Assembly (NCBI RefSeq): GCF_002890895.1
Contig: NZ_POUL01000004.1
Coordinates: 186,001-250,000 of the forward strand
DNA length: 64,000 nucleotides
Direction of reading: 5' to 3'
Source of the DNA: Stutzerimonas stutzeri
GTDB lineage: Bacteria; Pseudomonadota; Gammaproteobacteria; Pseudomonadales; Pseudomonadaceae
Part shown: one piece after another, positions 1 through 8,969 of the stretch
Numbering within the stretch: position 1 is the first letter of the stretch
Layout of the letters: each line of letters opens with the position of its first letter
Program-made: the position numbers and the translations under genes
Notes under the pieces: generated by a model
What the model was told of the DNA's origin: nothing
The model's database searches: none
Seen by the model: the letters and a program-made list of their open reading frames with translations, nothing else

Positions 1-1
1 G

Positions 2-463
2 GACGGCACAGTGTCCTACTCGCGTGACGGCAGTTTCCATCTGAACGCTGAAGGCCAGATCGTGACCTCCAACGGTTACTCGCTGGAGCCAGCGATTGTC
101 GTGCCGCCGGAAACGCAGACCTTCACCGTGGGCGAGGACGGCACTGTGTCCGTCACAACGCTGGGCAACCCGGCACCTCAGATCATTGGCAACATTCAGA
201 CCGCTGACTTCGTCAACCCGGCCGGTCTGCAGGCGATGGGCAGCAACCTGTTCCTCGAAACTGCCGCGAGCGGTGCGCCACAAGTCAGTACACCCGGTCT
301 CAACGGCCTGGGCACCGTACTGCAGAACACCCTGGAAAACTCTAACGTCAGCGTGGTCGAGGAGTTGGTGAACATGATCACCACGCAGCGCGCCTATGAG
401 ATGAACTCGAAAGTCATCTCCACGGCCGACCAGATGCTGTCCTTTGTCACCCAGCAGCTGTAA
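2..463 (+). CDS. flgG: Flagellar basal-body rod protein FlgG (C-terminal part)
   Basis: The window opens inside this gene, so only the last 153 or so residues are present. FlgG forms the distal rod that carries torque from the motor to the hook. The C-terminal end shows the conserved rod/hook tail: a [25 protein letters not shown] stretch is split here as [18 protein letters not shown] near the end, followed by a helix ([12 protein letters not shown]) that packs in the D0 coiled coil. It is followed after about 30 bases by flgH, the normal flg operon order. Confidence 0.95.
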   Translation, partial: DGTVSYSRDGSFHLNAEGQIVTSNGYSLEPAIVVPPETQTFTVGEDGTVSVTTLGNPAPQIIGNIQTADFVNPAGLQAMGSNLFLETAASGAPQVSTPGLNGLGTVLQNTLENSNVSVVEELVNMITTQRAYEMNSKVISTADQMLSFVTQQL

Positions 464-492
464 CAGCCGTCAGCCGCTGGATTGAGGTGAAT

Positions 493-1188
493 ATGCGCCG
501 CTTGTTGATTGTCCTTCCACTGGTGTCCGCCGTGATTATGTCCGGTTGCATGGCGCCGGCTCCGAAGCCCAACGATCCCTATTACTCGCCAGTTCTGCCG
601 CGCACGCCACTGCCGGCAGCGCAGAACAATGGCGCGATCTATCAGGCGGGCTTCGAGACCAATTTTTACGACGATCGTAAGGCCTATCGGGTCGGCGACA
701 TCATCACCGTCACACTCAACGAAAAAACCCAGGCGAGCAAGAATTCCAATTCGAAAATCGCCAAGGACAGCAGTGCCAACATCGGGCTGGGTTCGCTGTT
801 CGGCGGTGCCGTATCGATGGTTAATCCGCTGACTGACAACAAGATGACGTTGGGCGCTGAATACGAAGCGTCACGGGATACCTCTGGTTCCGGTCAGGCG
901 GGGCAGAGCAACAGCCTCTCCGGCTCGATCACCGTGACCGTGTCGGATGTGCTGCCGAACGGCATTCTCGCCATCCGCGGGGAAAAATGGATGACGCTCA
1001 ATACGGGTGATGAGTTAGTGCGAATTGCCGGGCTGGTACGTTCGGACGATATCGCCACCGACAACACCGTCCCGTCGACCCGTATTGCTGATGCCCGTAT
1101 CACTTACTCCGGTACCGGCGCCTTCGCCGATGCCAGCCAGCCAGGTTGGTTGGATCGTTTCTTCATCAGCCCGTTGTGGCCGTTCTAA
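493..1188 (+). CDS. flgH: Flagellar L-ring lipoprotein FlgH
   Basis: FlgH builds the outer-membrane L-ring bushing around the flagellar rod. The protein (231 residues) starts with a lipoprotein signal peptide, [19 protein letters not shown], whose last Cys would be lipidated after signal peptidase II cleavage. The family core follows ([19 protein letters not shown], then an [20 protein letters not shown] stretch). I chose the ATG at 493 over an in-frame GTG at 487 because GAGG at 484-487 then sits 5 bases upstream of the start. Lies between flgG and flgI in the expected order. Confidence 0.95.
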   Translation: MRRLLIVLPLVSAVIMSGCMAPAPKPNDPYYSPVLPRTPLPAAQNNGAIYQAGFETNFYDDRKAYRVGDIITVTLNEKTQASKNSNSKIAKDSSANIGLGSLFGGAVSMVNPLTDNKMTLGAEYEASRDTSGSGQAGQSNSLSGSITVTVSDVLPNGILAIRGEKWMTLNTGDELVRIAGLVRSDDIATDNTVPSTRIADARITYSGTGAFADASQPGWLDRFFISPLWPF

Positions 1189-1201
1189 GCAGGTACTGGC
1201 A

Positions 1202-2305
1202 ATGAAACTGTTCAGCTCGATTTTGGTTGCCTTGCTCTGTGTAGTGGTGCTTCCGGCCCATGCCGAGCGGTTGAAGGACATCGCCACCATTCAGGGTGTA
1301 CGTAGCAACCAGCTGATCGGTTACGGTCTTGTGGTTGGCTTGAACGGTAGCGGCGACCAGACGACCCAGACGCCTTTTACAGTGCAGACCTTCAATAACA
1401 TGATGGCGCAGTTTGGTATCAAGGTGCCTGCGGGCGGCAACGTCCAGCTGAAGAACGTGGCTGCTGTCTCGATACACGCCGAGCTTCCGCCATTCGCCAA
1501 GCCGGGTCAGACGATCGACATCACCGTATCGTCGATCGGCAACGCCAAAAGTCTGCGCGGCGGGAGCCTGTTGATGGCGCCGCTTAAAGGGATCGACGGC
1601 AACGTCTATGCGATTGCTCAAGGCAATCTCGTCGTGGGCGGTTTCGATGCCGGCGGCGCAGATGGCTCGCGCATCACCGTCAACATTCCCTCTGCAGGCC
1701 GAATCCCCGGAGGGGCGACAGTTGAGCGACCGGTGCCCAGCGCTTTCAACCAGGGCACAACCCTGACCATGAACCTCAATCGTCCGGACTTCACCACCGC
1801 CAAGAACATCGTGGATCACATAAATGAGCTGCTAGGCCCGGGCGTAGCTCAGGCGCTCGATGGCGGCTCGATCAGCATTACCGCCCCGCTGGATCCTAGC
1901 CAGCGTGTGGATTACCTATCGATCCTGGAAAATCTGGAAGTGGACGTGGGGCAGGCGGTGGCCAAGGTCATTATCAACTCGCGAACCGGGACCATCGTCA
2001 TCGGCCAGAACGTACGCGTTCAGCCAGCTGCAGTGACGCACGGCAGCCTGACCGTGACCATTTCCGAAGATCCGCAGGTGAGTCAGCCAAATCCGCTTTC
2101 TGATGGGCAGACCGTGGTTGTTCCCAATTCCAAGGTTAAGGCAGAGCAGGAAGCCAAGCCGATGTTCAAGTTTGGCCCTGGCACGACTCTGGACGAAATC
2201 GTTCGCGCGGTGAATCAGGTCGGCGCGGCGCCGAGCGATCTCATGGCGATTCTCGAGGCGTTGAAGCAGGCCGGTGCCCTGCAAGCAGACCTGATTGTCA
2301 TTTGA
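1202..2305 (+). CDS. flgI: Flagellar P-ring protein FlgI
   Basis: FlgI is the periplasmic subunit of the P-ring, which surrounds the rod in the peptidoglycan layer. The 367-residue product has a Sec signal peptide ([21 protein letters not shown], cleaved after AHA) and the family hallmark [20 protein letters not shown] just after it. The reading frame is open far upstream into flgH, but the signal peptide fixes the start at 1202, 14 bases after the flgH stop. Length and sequence are typical. Confidence 0.96.
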   Translation: MKLFSSILVALLCVVVLPAHAERLKDIATIQGVRSNQLIGYGLVVGLNGSGDQTTQTPFTVQTFNNMMAQFGIKVPAGGNVQLKNVAAVSIHAELPPFAKPGQTIDITVSSIGNAKSLRGGSLLMAPLKGIDGNVYAIAQGNLVVGGFDAGGADGSRITVNIPSAGRIPGGATVERPVPSAFNQGTTLTMNLNRPDFTTAKNIVDHINELLGPGVAQALDGGSISITAPLDPSQRVDYLSILENLEVDVGQAVAKVIINSRTGTIVIGQNVRVQPAAVTHGSLTVTISEDPQVSQPNPLSDGQTVVVPNSKVKAEQEAKPMFKFGPGTTLDEIVRAVNQVGAAPSDLMAILEALKQAGALQADLIVI

Positions 2306-2316
2306 GGACAGGGATA

Positions 2317-3510
2317 ATGGAAAATCGTCTGGGACTGGGTCGACGCACACCTGACAGCGGTAGCTACTCTGACCTCAATCGTCTGAACCAACTCAAGGTC
2401 GGCAAGGATCGTGACGGTGCCGAGAACGTGCGCAAGGTGGCGCAGGAGTTCGAGTCTCTGTTCATGAACGAGATGCTCAAGTCGATGCGTTCGGCCACCG
2501 AAGTCATGTCGAAGGACAACCCGTTCAACAGCCAGGCCAGCAAGCAGTATCAGGACATGCACGACCAGCAGCTTTCAGTCACGTTATCCAAGGAAGGCGG
2601 CGGCATCGGCCTTGCTGACGTGCTGATTCGTCAGCTTAGCAAGCAGCAGGAGCCCAGCGAAAAGCCGAATCCTTTCGCCCAGGTGGCACAGACCGAAGGG
2701 GCCAAGTGGTCGAGCAATCCCAACTCGAAGATTGCTCCAGTTGACCCGGCGCGCAACGATTCTCAGCTGCTCAATCAGCGTCGTCTGGCATTGCCGGGAC
2801 GATTGGCCGAGCGCGCTCATGCGGAGGTTACAGCTGCAAATACCCAAGCGGCTCAAGCTAGCCAGGCGGGCACGGCTCAGCCTCTGGTCGATGTTGACTG
2901 GAAGGCTGCTACCGCTTTCGCAGCGCCTCAGGACGCGCCGTTGACCATCAACGGCGTCGAGGCGACTGCTCCAAGCGCGCCGAGCAAGACGCGTTTCAGC
3001 TCGCCCGCAGAATTCATCGCCACGATGCTGCCGATGGCTGAAAAAGCAGCAAAGCGTTTAGGCGTTGAGCCGCGCTTCCTCGTCGCTCAAGCCGCGTTGG
3101 AAACCGGCTGGGGCAAGTCGATCATCAAGCAGAAGGACGGCACTAACAGCCACAACCTGTTCGGCATCAAAGCCACAGGGTGGGACGGTGCGTCCGCGAA
3201 GGTCACCACGACCGAGTACGTCAATGGCAAGGCAACCAAAGAGGTTGCCGGGTTTCGGGCGTATGACTCGTTCGAACACAGCTTTAACGATTACGTCCGG
3301 CTGTTGGAAAACAACGATCGTTACAAGCCAGCCCTTCAGGTGGCCAGTGCGTCTGGCAACTCCGAGCGTTTCGTCAACGAACTGCAGCGGGCAGGTTATG
3401 CAACTGACCCGCAGTACGCACGCAAGATCAACCAGATCGCTCGCAAAGTGCAGACCTATCAGACAATTGCCGACGCCAGCACGTCGCCCGCCGTTCGGAC
3501 TAGAGGTTAA
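2317..3510 (+). CDS. flgJ: Flagellar rod assembly protein / muramidase FlgJ
   Basis: FlgJ caps the growing rod and cuts peptidoglycan so that the rod can pass. In this 397-residue protein the N-terminal rod-binding domain is at about residues 35-105 (AQEFESLFMNEMLKSMRSA), a low-complexity linker follows, and the C-terminal glucosaminidase (GH73) domain covers about 230-390, with FLVAQAALETGWGKS holding the likely catalytic Glu. The ATG at 2317 has a GAGGACAGGG ribosome site and starts 11 bases after flgI. An upstream in-frame TTG at 2302 overlapping flgI is less likely. Confidence 0.95.
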   Translation: MENRLGLGRRTPDSGSYSDLNRLNQLKVGKDRDGAENVRKVAQEFESLFMNEMLKSMRSATEVMSKDNPFNSQASKQYQDMHDQQLSVTLSKEGGGIGLADVLIRQLSKQQEPSEKPNPFAQVAQTEGAKWSSNPNSKIAPVDPARNDSQLLNQRRLALPGRLAERAHAEVTAANTQAAQASQAGTAQPLVDVDWKAATAFAAPQDAPLTINGVEATAPSAPSKTRFSSPAEFIATMLPMAEKAAKRLGVEPRFLVAQAALETGWGKSIIKQKDGTNSHNLFGIKATGWDGASAKVTTTEYVNGKATKEVAGFRAYDSFEHSFNDYVRLLENNDRYKPALQVASASGNSERFVNELQRAGYATDPQYARKINQIARKVQTYQTIADASTSPAVRTRG

Positions 3511-3512
3511 AC

Positions 3513-5540
3513 ATGGCTGATCTACTGAATATTGGCCTGTCCGGCCTGAGTGCCAGCAAGAGCCAGTTGTCCGTAACGGGTCACAACATCAGCAACGTCA
3601 ACACGCCGGGCTTCAGCCGGCAGGATGCCTCGCAAGCAACGCGCACGCCGCAATTCAGCGGCGCGGGCTACGTGGGCTCGGGCACGACGCTGGTGGAAAT
3701 ACGCCGTAGCTACAGTGAGTTTCTGACCAGTCAGCTGCGCAGCAGCACATCGCTGAGCAGCGATGTTGAAGCCTATAAGAGCCAGATCGATCAGCTTGAT
3801 TCCTTGCTGGCCGGCAGCACGACCGGTATTACGCCGTCGCTTCAGAAGTTTTTTTCGGCACTGCAAACCGCAGCGGAAGACCCCGCCAATATCCCGGCGC
3901 GCCAGTTGGTGCTGGCTGAAGCGGAAGGTTTGGCACGGCGCTTCAATACGGTATCGGACCGCCTAACCGAGCAGAACAACTTCACCAACAAGCAGATGGC
4001 GGCGGTGACCGACCAAGTCAACCGGCTCGCTGGCAGCATCGGTAGCTTGAACGACGCTATCGCGACCGCTTCAGCCAACGGCAAACAGCCCAATGATTTG
4101 CTCGATGCGCGCGACGAGGCGGTGCGGCAATTGTCGACTTACATTGGTGTCAGCGTGACGCCGCAGGACGATAACAGCCTCAATATTTCGGTCGGCAGTG
4201 GTCAGCCGTTGGTGGTGGGCAGCACCGTGAGTCGGCTGAAGGTTGTACCGGGGCAGAGCGATCCCAACCGTTACGAGGTTCGCTTTGTCAGCGGTGGTTC
4301 CGAACAGGGCATCACCTCGCAGATCACCGGCGGCGAGCTCGGCGGGCTGATTCGATATCGCAGCGAAGTGCTGGATTCGACGATGAACTCGTTGGGGCGG
4401 CTGGCGTTGGCAGTGAGCGATCAGGTCAATACACAGCTGGGGCAGGGGCTGGATCTGAAAGGCAACGTAGGGACCGCGCTGTTCGGTGATTACAACACCG
4501 TTGGCCTTATGGCGCTGCGTGCCACGACTTTCAGCGGCAACCCTTCGCTCAACGGGACAGACCCCGCCGATGCGTCGGTGGAGATTAATGATACGAGTTT
4601 ACTGAACGCTAGCGATTACGTCCTTGAGTATGACGGTAGTGGTTACAAAGCTCGGAGACTAAGCGACAACCAGCCGATAAACGTCCAGCTAACAAATGGC
4701 GCTCTTTCGTTCACGGATAAGGATGGCCGCGACCAAGGCTTCACCGTGCAAGTTGGCGGAACTCCGCTAGCTGGCGATAAATTCTCGTTGCAGCCGACCC
4801 GTCGCGGCGCTGCAGACATCAGCGCAACTTTGGATCAACCTGACCAGCTGGCGTTCGCCGCACCGGTGCGTGTCCAAAGCGCGCTTCAAAATGGCGGTAC
4901 CGGCGTCGTCGGGCAGCCAAACCTGCTGACAGGCCCATCGCCGATAGACCCGGCAGCGCTGTCGGCTGCGTTCGAGGGGCTGACCCTTACCTACGACGGA
5001 ACCGGTTTGACGATGCCTACGAGTGCTCCGGCAGGTCTGACGCTATCTCCGGCAAGCATAACCGCCGGGCAGACCAATACGCTGAACCTGACCCTGACGA
5101 CCGGGACAGCTCCCGATGAGCAGCAGTACAGTTTTGAATTCACGGTTAGCGGCAAGCCTGCGGTAAACGACAGCTTCTCGTTTAACTTCAACCGGAGCGG
5201 CGTTTCCGACAACCGTAATGCGTTGAAGCTTGTGGATTTGCAGACGAAACAGACGGTCGGCGTAGACAGTGCGGTAACGGGCTCGGGCTTCAGCTTCACC
5301 GACGGCTACGGCGAGCTTGTCGAGCGCGTCGGCACCCTGACGGCACAATCCCGCATGGACAGCGAAGCGAATAGCGCGATTCTCAAACAGGCGACTGATA
5401 ATCGGGACTCGCTCTCTGGCGTCAACCTCGACGAGGAGGCCGCGAACCTGATCAAGTTCGAGCAATACTACAACGCTTCGGCTCAGATCATTCAAGTTGC
5501 CCGCTCCATGTTCGATACATTGATTAGCACCTTCAGGTAA
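3513..5540 (+). CDS. flgK: Flagellar hook-associated protein 1 FlgK
   Basis: FlgK forms the first hook-filament junction ring. The 675-residue protein has the conserved N-terminal D0 helix (LLNIGLSGLSASKSQLSVTG, then NISNVNTPGFSRQ) and the C-terminal helix (VNLDEEAANLIKFEQYYNAS, then AQIIQVARSMFDTLI). The middle, about residues 350-600, is a variable surface-exposed part, with a locally AT-richer stretch near 4560-4760. The length suits Pseudomonas FlgK and exceeds the roughly 550 residues of enterobacteria. Two bases separate it from flgJ. Confidence 0.95.
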   Translation: MADLLNIGLSGLSASKSQLSVTGHNISNVNTPGFSRQDASQATRTPQFSGAGYVGSGTTLVEIRRSYSEFLTSQLRSSTSLSSDVEAYKSQIDQLDSLLAGSTTGITPSLQKFFSALQTAAEDPANIPARQLVLAEAEGLARRFNTVSDRLTEQNNFTNKQMAAVTDQVNRLAGSIGSLNDAIATASANGKQPNDLLDARDEAVRQLSTYIGVSVTPQDDNSLNISVGSGQPLVVGSTVSRLKVVPGQSDPNRYEVRFVSGGSEQGITSQITGGELGGLIRYRSEVLDSTMNSLGRLALAVSDQVNTQLGQGLDLKGNVGTALFGDYNTVGLMALRATTFSGNPSLNGTDPADASVEINDTSLLNASDYVLEYDGSGYKARRLSDNQPINVQLTNGALSFTDKDGRDQGFTVQVGGTPLAGDKFSLQPTRRGAADISATLDQPDQLAFAAPVRVQSALQNGGTGVVGQPNLLTGPSPIDPAALSAAFEGLTLTYDGTGLTMPTSAPAGLTLSPASITAGQTNTLNLTLTTGTAPDEQQYSFEFTVSGKPAVNDSFSFNFNRSGVSDNRNALKLVDLQTKQTVGVDSAVTGSGFSFTDGYGELVERVGTLTAQSRMDSEANSAILKQATDNRDSLSGVNLDEEAANLIKFEQYYNASAQIIQVARSMFDTLISTFR

Positions 5541-5551
5541 CAGGCCCGGCC

Positions 5552-7114
5552 ATGCGCATCTCGACCTTGCAAGCATTCAATAACGGCGTAACCGGTATTC
5601 AGCGCAACTACTCCAACGCAACCCGAACGCAGGAGCAGATCAGCACGGGTAACCGAATCCTAACGCCAGCGGACGACCCGGTAGCGTCGGTGCGCCTGTT
5701 GCAGTTGGAGCAACAGCAGAACGTGCTGAGCCAGTACAACTCCAACCTCACCGCCGCTAAGAACAGTCTCACCCAGGAAGAGGTCTCGCTCAATTCAGTC
5801 AACACAATTCTACAGCGGGTACGTGAACTGGCAGTGCAGGCGGGTAACGGCGCCCTCGATCCACAAGATCGCAAATCCATAGCGGCGGAGCTGGGTGAGC
5901 GGGAGGATGAGCTGCTGTCGTTGATGAATACTCGTAACGCTCGCGGCGAATATCTGTTTTCGGGTTTTCAGGGTAAAACTCAACCATTCGTACGCAGTGC
6001 CGATGGAAGCTATAGCTACCAAGGAGATGAAGGGCAGCGGAAGCTTCAGATTGCGAGTTCGTTGAATATTCCAATCAGCGACAACGGCAAATCGGTTTTT
6101 GAAAACGTGACCAATGCCGGACGGCTGACGAGCGCTGTGGTTGTCGGGCAGGCTGGGTCGACATTGAGCACATCGGCGCCTCTGGTTCAGGACGAGGTGG
6201 CGTTCAGTGGAAACCCAGCCTTTCCAAAAGGCGGGATTGGCGTTCATTTCACTTCTAGTACCGAATATGTAGTCTACGATCTAGCCTTGCCGCCTACGGG
6301 ATATCCTGTTCCTGACGCTGAGTCTGGCCGGGTTTTGGCTTCTGGCACCCTTGATGACAATCACGATAAATCGGATACGTTGACCTTTAGAGGTGTGCAC
6401 GTTCAGTTTGATGGGGTGCCGGTTGGTGGCGAGAGTATTGTTGTAGCGCCTTCAGTGTCTGGCACGTCTATGAAGTCTAACCCCCCAGAGTTGGATTCAG
6501 CGATAAGTACGAACATTACGGACCCCAGTGCGTTTGCTAAGGCGTTCCCGGGTGGCACGGTCACCTTCACAATTAGCGCTGATATCCCGCCTGCTGATCG
6601 TACGCTGACGTTATCTACCGATCCGGCGACGACTTTTACACTTGCTTCTGGAGGTGCTCTAAACGCAACGGATACCGAGGCGCTGAAAGATCTTGGACTA
6701 TCGATAACCCTGACGGGTCCTACGCCTGCTGGGAGCATGTCGTTGACTCGCGTTAATGAGCAGAAACAAGGCATCCTTGCCACCATCGCCAACCTCCGCT
6801 CCGCTCTGGAAAATCCGGCGAACGGAAATATGGGCGTCCGGGACGCCGTCGGCGTTGCGCTGACGAATCTCGATCACGGCATGGTCAGTGTCGATGCGGC
6901 GCGCGGCAATATCGGTGCGCGGCTGAACATTATTGAAACTACACAGACGGACAACGAGGACGTCACGCTGGTCAACAAGGGCGTCCAGGCCGATCTGCGC
7001 GAGCTGGACTATGCCGAGGCCTTGTCGCGACTCTCCATGCAGACGGTGATACTTGAAGCCGCGCAGCAAAGCTACGTCAAGATCGCCGGGCTGAGCCTGT
7101 TCAATAAGATGTGA
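5552..7114 (+). CDS. flgL: Flagellar hook-associated protein 3 FlgL, with an enlarged central region
   Basis: FlgL forms the second hook-filament junction ring next to FlgK. The ends are canonical: MRISTLQAFNNGVTGIQRNY at the N-terminus (D0/D1 with TPADDPVASVRLLQLEQQQN) and a C-terminal coiled coil (DYAEALSRLSMQTVILEAAQ). At 520 residues it is longer than most FlgL proteins (roughly 300-440). The excess lies at about residues 225-400 (6230-6740), where the DNA is visibly AT-richer and the protein is rich in Ser, Thr, Pro and Gly. This is probably an exposed, variable D2-like insert. Last gene of the flg run. Confidence 0.93.
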   Translation: MRISTLQAFNNGVTGIQRNYSNATRTQEQISTGNRILTPADDPVASVRLLQLEQQQNVLSQYNSNLTAAKNSLTQEEVSLNSVNTILQRVRELAVQAGNGALDPQDRKSIAAELGEREDELLSLMNTRNARGEYLFSGFQGKTQPFVRSADGSYSYQGDEGQRKLQIASSLNIPISDNGKSVFENVTNAGRLTSAVVVGQAGSTLSTSAPLVQDEVAFSGNPAFPKGGIGVHFTSSTEYVVYDLALPPTGYPVPDAESGRVLASGTLDDNHDKSDTLTFRGVHVQFDGVPVGGESIVVAPSVSGTSMKSNPPELDSAISTNITDPSAFAKAFPGGTVTFTISADIPPADRTLTLSTDPATTFTLASGGALNATDTEALKDLGLSITLTGPTPAGSMSLTRVNEQKQGILATIANLRSALENPANGNMGVRDAVGVALTNLDHGMVSVDAARGNIGARLNIIETTQTDNEDVTLVNKGVQADLRELDYAEALSRLSMQTVILEAAQQSYVKIAGLSLFNKM

Positions 7115-7181
7115 TAGGTGGCGCAGTGGACGCGGTTCACAGAACATGGCTTCCAATTTGACTTAATTGTGGTGGGACTTA

Positions 7182-7228
7182 GAGTGTCGCTGCGGCGCAT
7201 GGAGTACCGCGTCGTTAATCCGACACTC
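7182..7228 (+). repeat. Inverted repeat in the comEA-like leader
   Basis: GAGTGTCG at 7182-7189 is the exact reverse complement of CGACACTC at 7221-7228, with 31 bases between. It ends 15 bases before the ATG of the helix-hairpin-helix gene, so it could form a leader hairpin or a two-half-site operator. No T-run follows, so it is not a normal terminator for flgL. Confidence 0.4.
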
Positions 7229-7243
7229 ATAAGGACATGAACA

Positions 7244-7561
7244 ATGCTTAAGTCTTTGCTATCCGCTTCAATAATCGCTCTGCTCGCTAGTGTCTCTCTC
7301 GGTAGTGTTGCTGGCCCGACGAAGTCCGCTGACCCCGTGATGGTTGCGGCGGCCCAGCAAGTGGCGCCGATCAACATCAATTCAGCCGACGCTGAAACCC
7401 TGACCCGTGAACTCAAGGGGATAGGCGCTACGAAGGCCAAAGCGATCGTCGCCTACCGCGATGCCCATGGTCCATTCAGCTCGATCGACCAATTGCTCGA
7501 AGTCAAAGGAATAGGCGCGGCCACTTTGAAAAAAAATAGAGCCAAGTTGAGCGCAAACTGA
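7244..7561 (+). CDS. ComEA-like helix-hairpin-helix DNA-binding protein
   Basis: A 105-residue exported protein with a signal peptide (MLKSLLSASIIALLASVSLGSVAG) and a C-terminal tandem helix-hairpin-helix domain: INSADAETLTRELKGIGATK, then AKAIVAYRDAHGPFSSIDQL and VKGIGAATLKKNR. In naturally competent bacteria ComEA binds incoming double-stranded DNA in the periplasm and ratchets it in. Small Pseudomonas homologues with this architecture are common, and the P. stutzeri group is known for natural transformation. AAGGA lies 8 bases before the ATG. A rho-independent terminator follows closely, so it is probably monocistronic. Function in competence is inferred from the family. Confidence 0.88.
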   Translation: MLKSLLSASIIALLASVSLGSVAGPTKSADPVMVAAAQQVAPININSADAETLTRELKGIGATKAKAIVAYRDAHGPFSSIDQLLEVKGIGAATLKKNRAKLSAN

Positions 7562-7582
7562 CAGCCAAAACCTGTTTCAACG

Positions 7583-7608
7583 AAGCCGGTCATTCGACCG
7601 GCTTTTTT
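7583..7608 (+). terminator. Rho-independent terminator after the comEA-like gene
   Basis: AAGCCGGT (7583-7590) pairs with ACCGGCTT (7597-7604) around a CATTCG loop, followed by a run of T. It lies 20 bases past the stop codon. Confidence 0.9.
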
Positions 7609-7968
7609 GTTTCCGTGATTTTAAGTTGCTGGCCGCTTGCTCCCCATAGAGTTGGTTGTCCGGCGTCACGACTGACTGTTGGGCAGGAACGAGGACTGGC
7701 TGATGTTGTCCTTGTTAGAACGCTTATTCGGCTTTAGCACCCTGTTTTCAAGTGCAATTGGCCTTACAAAGGTGTTGACATGTTACGGTTATTCACAATC
7801 GTTTTCGTAAAGCCTGAGAGTCTTTGCGGACTCACCAAGCGTACGGTGCTGTTTTTTTAAGTTGCTGATTTAAAAGGCGTTATTCGCTCTGGGCAAAAAG
7901 CCGCCCATCTGTTCGTAGGCCGCGTCGCGCGGGGGTTTCAGCTAGTCATCCAGCACCTGCTCACAGGG
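7609..7968. other. Intergenic region with no recognised gene
   Basis: About 360 bases between the terminator and the palindrome at 7969. It is AT-richer than its surroundings and holds no ORF I can support. I see no clear RNA gene. An unrecognised small RNA or promoter for the DUF1232 gene could lie here. Confidence 0.4.
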
Positions 7969-7991
7969 TTATCCACAGGTTCTGTGGATAT
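7969..7991. promoter_or_regulatory. DnaA-box-like perfect inverted repeat
   Basis: TATCCACAG (7970-7978) and CTGTGGATA (7982-7990) form a perfect 9-base inverted repeat separated by GTT. Read outward, each arm is a DnaA-box 9-mer: TTATCCACA (7969-7977) matches the consensus TTATNCACA exactly, and the opposite arm gives ATATCCACA with one mismatch. It lies 43 bases before the DUF1232 start codon. A role in DnaA titration or DnaA-controlled transcription is an inference. Confidence 0.5.
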
Positions 7992-8033
7992 TTCTTCCGG
8001 CAGTGACAAAGCAGCTTTAGCGGGAGGCATTCG

Positions 8034-8501
8034 ATGAAAGCACCTTGGAATTTCTTAAAGTACCTGCCGGTAGCGCGAGGCGTTCTCGCTCGTGGAAGGT
8101 TACCGATAGTGCTGCTTGCGGTCGCTAGAAAGCGCTCAGCACGGGGTGGCTTGGTAAAAGGGTTGCGTGAAGATCTCAGTCTGTTGCAAGGGCTGTGCGT
8201 GGCGTGGTGGCGAGGTGAGTATCGGCAGGTCAGCAGGCCCGCGCTGGTGGCTGCAGTCGCTGGTTTGCTGTATTTCCTGTCACCGATGGACGCTATCCCA
8301 GACTGGATTCCAGGTCTCGGATTTGTCGATGATCTGGCGGTACTGGGCTGGATAATCCGAAAGTGGTCTGGCGAGTTGCAGGCGTTTCGCTCCTGGCGAG
8401 ACAGCCAGCCCGCAGATGTGCGGGAAAATATTGATCAGCTGCCTTCTATCGACGAAGCAGACGGCGGTAATGTCGGTAGAGGGCGTAATCCCGAGTTCTA
8501 G
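8034..8501 (+). CDS. DUF1232 (YkvA-type) small membrane protein
   Basis: A 155-residue protein with the DUF1232 core at about residues 60-105: ALVAAVAGLLYFLSPMDAIP followed by DWIPGLGFVDDLAVLGWIIR. This family has a short amphipathic or transmembrane hairpin around the conserved SP-D-IPD motif, and its function is unknown. The N-terminal 55 residues are basic (several Arg/Lys). GGGAGG lies 7 bases before the ATG. It stands alone, with a possible terminator hairpin downstream near 8540-8572. Confidence 0.85.
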   Translation: MKAPWNFLKYLPVARGVLARGRLPIVLLAVARKRSARGGLVKGLREDLSLLQGLCVAWWRGEYRQVSRPALVAAVAGLLYFLSPMDAIPDWIPGLGFVDDLAVLGWIIRKWSGELQAFRSWRDSQPADVRENIDQLPSIDEADGGNVGRGRNPEF

Positions 8502-8539
8502 AAGTTCACCGGCTTAATCCTTTCGGGTGCTTGCTCAGC

Positions 8540-8572
8540 AGCGTCCCCTCACTCTTTAGTGGGGCGTTTTGA
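8540..8572 (+). terminator. Possible terminator after the DUF1232 gene
   Basis: An imperfect stem, CGTCCCCTCACT against AGTGGGGCG around a CTTT loop, is followed by TTTT. The stem needs a bulged base or two. Confidence 0.5.
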
Positions 8573-8642
8573 TGATGAATGAATTGTCGCCCGGGCTGAT
8601 AAGATCTTGTCTTTGAATTTGAGACTACGGTCGGGGTAGAGG

Positions 8643-8969
8643 ATGAGCGTTCAGGTCATCATGCGGGACGGTATGCCGGAGTATGCCGTGCTGCCTTGGG
8701 ACGAGTATCAGGCACTATTAGGCAGCGGGCGTAGCGTGAGTGCCGCGGTGCCGGTGGGAGCAGGTACTTCAGGCGCATTGCCGAAGTTCAATACGTTGCC
8801 GGTGTTGCGAGAGGCCAAAGGATTGACTCAGGAAGCGCTGGCACGCTCTGTCGGCATCAGCCCTGCTTACCTGGATCTAATCGAGCGGGGCGAACGCGAA
8901 CCTGGTGAGGCTATACGTCGCGCACTTGCCCGTGCATTGGAGATTGAAGGATGGCAGCAGGAGGCGTAA
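8643..8969 (+). CDS. XRE-family regulator with a Phd/YefM-like N-terminus
   Basis: A 108-residue protein with two parts. The first 30 residues (VIMRDGMPEYAVLPWDEYQALL) resemble the start of antitoxin proteins that are fed through a beta strand and helix. Residues 55-105 are a Cro/C1-type helix-turn-helix (LREAKGLTQEALARSVGISP, then AYLDLIERGEREP). Such proteins are annotated as XRE regulators or as antitoxins. Its stop overlaps the next gene by 19 bases, so the two are translationally coupled. No recognisable toxin follows, so an antitoxin role is unproven. Confidence 0.85.
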   Translation: MSVQVIMRDGMPEYAVLPWDEYQALLGSGRSVSAAVPVGAGTSGALPKFNTLPVLREAKGLTQEALARSVGISPAYLDLIERGEREPGEAIRRALARALEIEGWQQEA

